Source of the DNA: Luidia sarsii
Taxonomy: Eukaryota; Echinodermata; Asteroidea; Paxillosida; Luidiidae
Reading direction: 5' to 3'
Assembly (NCBI GenBank): GCA_949987565.1
Contig: OX465103.1
Span: forward strand, 22,192,305-22,256,304
DNA: 64,000 bases
Positions 37,896 to 64,000 of this stretch are shown one piece after another. The first letter of the stretch is position 1. The number at the start of each line of letters is the position of its first letter. Made by a program: the position numbers and the translations under genes. The notes beneath the pieces were generated by a model. The model had not been told where the DNA came from. It ran no database searches and saw nothing but the letters and a program-made list of their open reading frames with translations.

Positions 37896-38070
37896 GGCGG
37901 GACGCGTAATTTCTTTTCGCATGAGGGTTAAGGGCAATTTTCATAAATTTTCATAAATGGGCGTGTCGATTTGTTTTTAAAGACAATTACGACAGAAGAA
38001 GATTACGACACCCCATTTATGATAATTGCCCCTAACTCTCCTACGAAAAAACAAAATACGCGGGCGGGAC
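37896..38070. repeat. Fold-back repeat
   Basis: GGGTTAAGGGCAATTTTCAT and ATAAATGGGCGTGTCG pair with GACACCCCATTTATGATAAT and TGCCCCTAACTCTCC. The outer GCGGGACGCGTAATTT pairs loosely with AAATACGCGGGCGGGAC. No duplicated target was identified. Confidence 0.55.
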
Positions 38071-39594
38071 TCGTTAATCTCATTGGCTACGCCCTGCATT
38101 TGTCTCGAAGTGAGGTGACATAGTAACAGCATGCACTTTAGCCTAATTCAGCGGAACTCGTGCATATGTGTATATGTGCAATGATTGATGCATCAATTTT
38201 TTTTAATGTAAAACGCAAAATGGTTCCATTTAGTGATGTATAGGCCTGTTACAACTTAAACAATAATTGTTCCAGTGCTGGTTTCATTGGACTAATTGCA
38301 ACTCTTGAAATCTGCGTGCCATTTCCAGCTCATTTCAGTCGACACATTGTTGACGAAAAAATCAGTTGGTCTTGCATTCTGAATAAAAGCAGCTTAACGT
38401 ACAGAAGTAAACGGTATGATTTACATGTGTGGTTTTTTTTTATTTTCTGGTGTCTTGAAGACAATAGATAATACTGCCTCTTGAGAGCGATCAATCTTCG
38501 CCGAGGGTGTGTGATGGCCCTTGACGAATCCATGGATCAGGCTCAGGGCCCAGGTTTTGTCCCCGTCTGAAAAAAAATCTGAAAATGCTTTGTGGTTTAT
38601 CGCCAAATTTAATTTGTAGGTGTAGGCCTATGGCTTGAAATTTTGGCCAAACGCTTGTTTTACCTATAGCGTATACAGAATCAAATGAAGCATTCAAGTA
38701 TTGCAAACTAATTTAAAGACCAGTTTCGCACATGCTACCACACACATGGAAGTGTCTTCGTGGCTAGTGCATGGGGAGAGCCCGCAAAGGAGGAGGGGTG
38801 GTCAATATGAATGCCGCCTCTTCCCATTTTGGCCACGGTATCGTTGCTGCATCTTGACCATGCACCATTAGGGTATATCGTTTACGAGGCACACCCGTAA
38901 CTACAGTTCCCATGTCATGACTAACACTGGGATGGGCCTCCTTCACATGCACAGGACGTGTATACGTGCAGCACCTACAAGCATTATGAAGGCCTCCATG
39001 TACATGCACTTCATCACGTTCCATGTTTGTGTCTAGCGAGTGAGCCAGAAATAGATCCCCGGTGGCGAATTCGCGAAACGTTGACATTTATATTTCGGAT
39101 TGGCAGGCGAATTGTGACGACAATCGGGAGACAAAGTAAAACAAAGAAATTCGAAGGAAAACCGCACGTTTGAGCCCAAGACAGTAAAGGTTCATGCATC
39201 ACATTAGATCTTAACAACTATAGCTACCATTTCGTGCGAAATGAAATTTCTCTTTTCAAAATGATAGTTTCCGCATTAACCGAGAGGCAATAGGATAATG
39301 GGTGACAAAAAAAAGGATCAAGTGGGAAAACCGGGCTGAGATCAAAGTCAAGGGCAGGGAGAAGGAAATGAATAAGAGGGGACAGATCAAAGGTAAAATA
39401 GATGATATCAGTGGTAGAGTTCGCTGGGCAGTCTGCTCTTCAACCTTGTTCTCGTGCTCGAACCACACGAACACGACCCAAGAACGCTGCACTCGGAACA
39501 GGATCATCACGCACACACCACCTCTATAGATCTCCGTCGGTGCTGTTCACGAGCAGCCGAGAACGCGCGCTCCCGAACTCGACCTCAGAGAAAC

Positions 39595-39812
39595 ATGAGC
39601 TTCGCTCGGCCGGGCTTCGATGACTGCAGATTGTGTCGCTTGGTGGGCGCGCGGGACTGGGAGTTATATATTAGGGTCCCGAACAGTGTCCACGCCCAGT
39701 CTACTCAAATTGTCGACGAGCCGATCCAGCATCGTGCATGCAGTGGGTTCCGGAGACACCGTGTTCACCCATCACAAAAAAGGTGTTGTATTCGTATACA
39801 GGCCCTGGTCAG
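39595..39812 (+). CDS. Candidate 5' exon of an unidentified gene (weak)
   Basis: An ATG at 39595 with A at -3 lies in a locally CpG-rich block (about 39430-39740). It opens 72 codons beginning MSFARPGFDDCRLCRLVGAR and ends two bases into a codon at CAG|GTTAGT. DxCRLCR resembles the start of some zinc-binding domains, but no second Cys pair follows, and no downstream exon of matching phase was found. It may be a CpG-rich promoter or noncoding exon. Confidence 0.2.
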
Positions 39813-40284
39813 GTTAGTATTATTTTGGGGGGCGGGAAGTGAGCTCCCTTTTTTTGACGACTAGCAAGCGATGGCGAGTGGCAGTTTCAAATTCAAGTCC
39901 CAAATTCAATTTGACGACCAAGTTTTTTTCTCTGCTCCATAATATTTATGTGCCGTCGGCGCTTGCCATTATTGTTTCTTTTGGCGTCACATTTTTTGTG
40001 TTCTCCGTCAGATTTTGTAAACTCGGGAGTCGCATTTTTTTCAATCAGCGTCGCATTTCATAATGGGCATTTTCGGCTCGACATTGACCACTTTAGCCTA
40101 GGACTCGAATACAGTACGCTCTAATTTCTATACTTCCGGGTCCGAATTGCAAATACTAATTGCCATTTAAGAATAGCCATCGAATATATTTTGATTAAGT
40201 TATGGCCTGAAAAATGGATACTGAACAGAAATATTAGACATTCCAAGATAACTTACGTCTAAACTACCCGGGGAAAAAAATTAA

Positions 40285-40529
40285 AATATGTGACCCAGCA
40301 CAGCATAATGAAGAATAACCCGACTTTTGAGATTTTGAGGTTTTCTAATGATGTGAAAGAGTATACCATTAGCTTTCAAATGATTTCAAAATATAATATC
40401 CTCTAATACTTAAAATTTCTGAAAATACACAAAAAAGAAAATTTATTTGTAACCGAATTGATAGGCGTTGTTTACTCAAGAAGTGTTTTGGTGGGATATT
40501 CCTCATGTCGTTGTGCCGGGTCACATATT
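40285..40529. mobile_element. Short TIR element (TATGTGACCC ends)
   Basis: The left end AATATGTGACCCAGCACAG is answered by TGTGCCGGGTCACATATT. The 245-base AT-rich interior has no coding. A target duplication cannot be fixed because the flanks are A-rich. Confidence 0.65.
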
Positions 40530-40552
40530 AAAGTGATGAAAAAATAATGTTA

Positions 40553-41142
40553 AAACTGGTAAAACTGGTAAAATGGACACCCCTGTTGGGTATCACTTCA
40601 ATCTCCCTGATCATTCGATATCAGATATGAGTGTACTGGGCATAGAATCACTTGGTCACCGTAATAATGCTGTCCGTCTTAGCCGTGAGAAAATGTGGAT
40701 GAAGCGCCTTCGGACTATTCAACCACATGGTCTCAACATCCAGGAGGGTAATGACTAACACCATGCAGCTTTCTGATAATCCTTCTTTTGTGTTCAGTCC
40801 TTCACACTTCTCTCTTTGATCTTTCCCCCTATTGTCACTAATCCCTACCCCACTCCTTGCCCTTCTCTTTGAACTTTCCCCCTCCTCTCATTAATCCCTA
40901 CCCTACCCCCTGCCCTTCCCTTTGATCTATCCCTACCAGCTTCACTCTTTGTCCTTTGTTTCTCATCTGTGTCCTATTCACTCTCCCCCCTTCCTTCGTG
41001 TACATGTATCTGTTTTGTCCTTGTCACTCTGCCTTTGAGAAAGGTCCTGCTAGGATCGAAACGTCAGGCCCACTAAATTTTAGATTTACATCTTGGTAAT
41101 TTTAGTCAGTAAGCAGTTTGCAACATTTTTGTATATCACCTT
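40553..41142 (+). mobile_element. 5'-truncated Penelope-like element, GIY-YIG end and 3' tail, 14-bp TSD
   Basis: Flanked by the exact duplicate AAAAAATAATGTTA (40539-40552 and 41143-41156). The 5' part (40573-40758) encodes the C-terminus of a GIY-YIG-type endonuclease domain (GYHFNLPDHSISDMSVLGIE, then REKMWMKRLRTI). A pyrimidine-rich block with CTTTGATC units follows. The hairpin tail TTTGAGAAAGGTCCTGCTAG comes next, then the long 3' end to GTATATCACC. Terminal GIY-YIG is characteristic of Penelope-like elements; the reverse transcriptase is missing. Confidence 0.8.
40573..40758 (+). pseudogene. GIY-YIG endonuclease C-terminal fragment
   Basis: 61 codons to a TAA inside the truncated Penelope-like element. 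The HFN...H pattern followed by E and the REKxWMKRL helix are the C-terminal half of retroelement GIY-YIG domains. The catalytic N-terminal half is absent, so it cannot be functional. Confidence 0.7.
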
Positions 41143-41159
41143 AAAAAATAATGTTAGTA

Positions 41160-43380
41160 ATTTTCGGACCCCAGCCTTATTTTACACAATTCCGGACTCT
41201 CGGGTTAAGAGATCGAGACCACACGAACATTTCGTAGGCCTAATGGGGCAGAAAAATAATTATTGGATGACTTCAATTTGGACATCATAAGTATAGGCCT
41301 AGCCAAACTAAAATATGGAAAAAAATTGAATTGAGCGGCTCGAACTTGGACGGCCCATTTTGGAGCTGCAGGCCCGAGCACTAGTCTATAGGCTAGACGT
41401 AGACCTACATTTCGAAATAGGACGAAGAAAATAGTCTTGGCATTTAGCAATTGGCTGGTATGGATATCTCGATAAAGTCTTGATTAAATTTTGTCCACGG
41501 AGTCTATGAAAGCAGCTTACTCGCAGTCGAACCGCTATACTGACTTTCGGCCATGGCGTGAGTGCAACCTCTAGGTGAATGGTGGCGCCCTTCTCGTCTC
41601 CACTCTCTTGGAAAAAAGGCGACTGCGTGGACTGAAGGTTATCCAAATTATGGCGTTTCCTGCATGGACTTATTTTTCGCGGGGTTATTCTTTTTCTTTA
41701 TACTAGCGGGTTTGACTGCTTATGTGACACAATGCGCAGCCCACTTTCAGAAACCGATCCAGAAAAAAAAGAAACATTTGCTCAGCTTAGGTCTATTGTC
41801 CACGGTTTCGATTCCACAACATTAGGCTACATGTACTTTGCAGATATACATTCAAGTATCCTGATGGAACTATCAAAGATTCTGGGAAAATAGGGGATGA
41901 AAATGGGAAAACCACCTGGAGTAAACATAGGCTATACTAGGCCTACTAGGCTAATCAAGCGCACTTTTCAAACAATTTCTCAAACTTTACATGCATATAG
42001 ATCAGCTCCGTTTATTATTATTCAATCTCCAATAAACAGGCCCGTATCAGTTTGAATGGATATCGTCATGCAGCGGCTGTACTGGCAATACGCACTGACG
42101 AGTGCACGGCAAAAATCGGCAAAAATCGTTTTTCCGAAATTGGATCTTGTCGTAGAAGTTCTGGAATGATATCATCGACACATGATTAAACTAATAAATG
42201 AGCGAATGATACCTGTTGGTATATAGTTACGTATTAACTTCGTACCAATTTGCTTTCATATGGTTGTGCTAACCCGTTCATACGTACGTATACGTACAAG
42301 ATAAAGATCCTAATTGTTATCAATATAATTCAAATTATACTTTGTATATCACTTTAACTATGTCAAATTATACTTTATAATTCTCATAATTTAGGAATCA
42401 TATAGGCCTTACATCATCCTGTTGGATGGCGGCAAAGAAGCCGCTGCGTGATTCAAACCAAATTAAATCAAGGGAAAACTGATGTGTACCAGCTCTACCA
42501 TTCTGAGCTAACTGCTTCTGGACTGGCGCCGCCCCCACTGCAGCCGGCAAAGACCAGACCACCATCTAAGGGCTGGATACTAGCCTAGCTCATCTGGTAA
42601 AGGAGCTCTGGTACCCGAATCCTGTAGTATGGGGTTCAAGTCCAGACCACTTGTTAAAACTATAATTAAACAATATTGTACAATTCCAAAAAGGGTATAA
42701 GTATTATTTAATCTTTGGTTGAGAAAATAAAATGAAAAAAATATGTTTTTCATCCAAATATTGACCGACCGATAATTATTTCCTCAAAATACTAACCGGT
42801 TGATATTTAGGCCTAAAACTAAAAGAAAATACTATCCTGTTAATATTTTCATGAAATTTATCTGTTTCGCATTCTTTTTCTCACCCGTGATCGTGATATG
42901 TGTGCTTGGAAACAGAGGAGAGAGAAAATCCGGAGCTATTCCCCCGTAAATAAAAGATGAGGCGCTTCATTGAAATCTCGTTTGACGCGTGACGGACGGG
43001 TGACGCACGCAAACGGTACTTCAACGTAATAACGCGTGTAATGCATGATTGCGAAATGCGTTGTTTTCATTTACCCTAGTCCCAAAACGCACCAGAGTCC
43101 CTCCCTGGGCTGTGCACAAACCGACGGGACTGCGCCTAGGAGGCCAGGTATGTGGTGAGGTCAAAGGCAATGCTCATCTACGCACGTAGTCTGGTGGTAG
43201 GGGCGCACGCCGTTACACCCGGCCAAAACTACAATAATGAGTCTACTGCAACACCGCTCGCCCCAACAAATGCTCACCTTCCAACCCAATTTCTTTAGTA
43301 AAAACCCGTGGAATATACAAAGTCTACATATATCCTGAGACTAGGCTATTCTAGGAAACGAAGACAACCGGATCGGTGCA
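41160..43380. other. IFRD upstream region with SINE copy; no gene seen
   Basis: Contains a plus-oriented SINE near 42553-42660 (CATCTAAGGGCTGGATACTA, GGGGTTCAAGTCCAGACCAC). CpG-containing sequence at 42930-43380 probably holds the IFRD promoter and leader. No TATA box is obvious. The IFRD ATG is preceded by an in-frame open stretch without another ATG back to at least 43308. Confidence 0.5.
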
Positions 43381-43382
43381 CG

Positions 43383-62167
<18,785 letters not shown>

Positions 62168-62246
62168 CCTCAAAATGTGTAGGCACCTTTGAAATCAATT
62201 TTACATTAGCATTGTACAGAGAATATCAGGTTAAAGAAAAACGAAA

Positions 62247-62252
62247 AATAAA
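62247..62252 (+). promoter_or_regulatory. Candidate IFRD polyadenylation signal
   Basis: AATAAA 80 bases after the IFRD stop codon. Confidence 0.6.
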
Positions 62253-62334
62253 TTTGATTAGAAAAATTAAAGGATCAAGAGAGTTGACTTCTCAACAAAT
62301 TACAGGGAATGGCAAAGATTTTTGATTATTTTCG

Positions 62335-62445
62335 GAAGGCCACTACCTAAAGGCTGGATGGCTCAGGTGGTAAGAGAGCCGGTACATGAAACCAGAGTTC
62401 TCGGGTTCCAATCCCAGGTCCAGTCAGGTACTCATTCGATGCCCT
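62335..62445 (+). repeat. tRNA-derived SINE copy
   Basis: AAGGCTGGATGGCTCAGGTG (A-box), TCTCGGGTTCCAATCCCAGG (B-box), then GTCCAGTCAGG. Starts about 170 bases after the IFRD stop. Confidence 0.65.
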
Positions 62446-62569
62446 GTATGTAATGGATACAAACCAATGTCTGTATTGTTTTTTTTTTTCAATTCTGAAG
62501 TTCTGGTGCCCTTCCAAATCCTACACACATGTAATTTGATGTCTGCATCTGTCTGGGTATGTCAGATTG

Positions 62570-63270
62570 ACCACTTTGCGCCAGGTTATTTTTCAGAGTC
62601 CATGACCCATGACCGCCACATGGGGGTCTTTGAATAATGTGACAATTTTAAAACTCCTGTTGGGTATCACTTCAATCTCCCTGATCATTCGATATCAGAT
62701 ATGAGTGTACTGGGCATAGAATCCCTTGGTCACCGTAGCAATGCTGTCCATCTTAGCCGTGAGAAAATGTGGATGAAGCATCTTCGGACTATTCAACCAC
62801 ATGGTCTCAACATCCAGGAGGGTAATGACTATTGCTATGCAGCTTTCTGATAATCCTTCTTTTGTGTTCACTCCTCCACACTTCTCTCTTTGATCTTTCC
62901 CCTCCTCACTATTAATCCCTACCCTACTCCTTGCCCTTCTCTTTGATCTCACCCTACCAGCTTTACTCTTTGTCCTTTGTTTCTCATCCGTGTCCTATTC
63001 ACTCTCTTCCCCCCTCCTTCGTGAACATGTATCTGTTTTGTCCTTGTCACTCTGCTTTTGAGAAAGGTCCTGCTAGGATCGAAACGTCAGGCCCACTAAA
63101 TTTTGAATTTTAAAACTCGCTAAAAAAACTGTGAAGTAAATCAATCAGTGTACACTACGCATGCAAGGGAGTCAAACCTGGTTTAAATTCCAGAGTGGAT
63201 TTTTCAATGCTACAGATTGTTTTTCCGGTAGGTTGACAAGAGTCTTTGTTTACAACTTGGACAATCTTGG
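62570..63270. repeat. Repeat family X, copy b, split by a Penelope-like insertion
   Basis: CATGACCGCCACATGGGGGT ... AATTTTAAAACTC, then after the insertion GCATGCAAGGGAGTCAAACC and CCGGTAGGTTGACAAGAGTC, collinear with copy a. Confidence 0.6.
62657..63105 (+). mobile_element. 5'-truncated Penelope-like element with 13-bp TSD
   Basis: Flanked by AATTTTAAAACTC (62644-62656 and 63106-63118). It encodes the same GIY-YIG C-terminal fragment (GYHFNLPDHSISDMSVLGIE) up to TGA at 62848-62850, then the pyrimidine-rich block and the short 3' end CCCACTAAATTTTG. Compared with the 40.55 kb copy the coding differs by few bases, so both are fairly young. Confidence 0.85.
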
Positions 63271-63279
63271 TGCCTGGAA

Positions 63280-64000
63280 TTGGATGCCCAGTGTATAGCA
63301 ACACCACCAGTGTCCAAATTTGGAGATCCCGACGCAAAGTGGTTAAAAACTTTGCAGAAGACTATGCCCTACTTTATAAAGTGTCCTCATTATTGCTTTC
63401 ACTTTTAAGGATTCTTGTAACAAAAACATTTGGTGATGGGTTTATGGAAGTTTATTAGTACTGTTCATTTATTTCTTTTTCGCCCAAAAGTAGGAATTAA
63501 ATCGACTGGTGAACTTTAATTTATTCACTGCTAAATGTTTGCAGTCTCCATAGGGAAACTGGAGTGGTTCTTTGAACTCAAAAAAGATTTCTTCTTAACT
63601 TAAAAAGAGTCTACAAACCCAAATGGAAATTAAGGTTTTCATAATGTAGCACTGGCATTACTGGTATATATTAACCCCCCCCCCCCCCGATGGTAAAAAT
63701 AACACAGGCCTTTTGGGGTTAAACCTGTTGTCTTGTGTTCAAGTTTCAAAAAAGGTTTTCACAATGCAAATGGATTTGTGCTGCAATTCAGTAATTTGCA
63801 AAGGATCATTTCAGTTCCCATTATTTTCCTTTGGTGACAAAATAAAAGACGCCTCATGCAGTGAAATGAAGAAGTGACCCACAAACCAGTTGGCCCGCAA
63901 CTCCTCCCCCCTTTTTTTTTTTTGGGGGGGGAAACAAATTAACTGCAAATATAGAATAACATACAGAAACTGCTAACTGACTAGAATGATCAGATTCAAA
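63280..64000. other. No gene seen
   Basis: AT-rich sequence with a poly-C run near 63676 and a poly-T/G run near 63912. A weak AATAAAA at about 63840 is too far from IFRD to assign. The last bases (GAAACTGCTAACTGACTAGA) look like the start of another minus-oriented Penelope-type tail. Confidence 0.4.

Larger units (their letters stand above)
33000..39400. other. Intergenic stretch without recognised gene
   Basis: Beyond the repeats and candidate 3' UTR listed individually, I see no exon with matching splice sites or a protein family I know on either strand. Short open frames here look random. Confidence 0.5.

Overview
The window is animal nuclear DNA: intron-rich genes with GT-AG junctions, GC-rich exons in AT-richer introns, many microsatellites, short inverted-repeat transposons, tRNA-derived SINEs and Penelope-like retroelement tails. 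The frequent acatgtacatgta strings, the Penelope tails and one apparently undivided IFRD gene suggest a marine invertebrate, perhaps a deuterostome (echinoderm, hemichordate or amphioxus type). That placement is an inference from style, not from a marker gene.

Two protein genes could be reconstructed by hand, both on the + strand. Gene 1 (exons from 1467 to the stop at 32986; 5' end not certain) has 11 recognisable exons with consistent splice phases and encodes at least 1298 residues. It begins with an acidic/poly-Thr and helical N-terminal part with armadillo-like helices. A long disordered, Ser/Pro/acidic middle follows, carrying adjacent SILK and RVTF motifs, the classic pair of protein phosphatase 1 docking motifs. 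The C-terminal ~130 residues resemble the con80 domain of katanin p80. I do not recognise this combination as a named protein; it is the most interesting gene here.

Gene 2 (43383-62167) is a complete interferon-related developmental regulator (IFRD) gene with 11 coding exons and 427 codons before the stop. The family match runs from the basic N-terminus to the conserved basic C-terminal tail.

Nearly everything else is repeats. Gene 1 introns hold TTAA-flanked MITEs, CACTATG-ended MITEs, a 1.4 kb GGT-rich satellite, a 0.8 kb CCCTG-to-CCCCT satellite, 21-bp tandem repeats and a fold-back repeat family carrying an exact histone-mRNA-type stem-loop. IFRD introns hold two Mutator-like MITEs with 9-bp target duplications, a 1.25 kb element with 6-bp duplications, and a 3.55 kb element with 4-bp duplications that contains an exon-like block. 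They also hold two of the three Penelope-like 3' ends with clear 12-14 bp target duplications, one in intron 8 and one just beyond the terminal exon; the third lies upstream of the gene. Decayed retrotransposon and mobile-element protein fragments complete the picture. The stretch 33.0-43.3 kb between the genes has no gene I can recognise apart from the Penelope fragment and a weak 5'-exon candidate near 39.6 kb.
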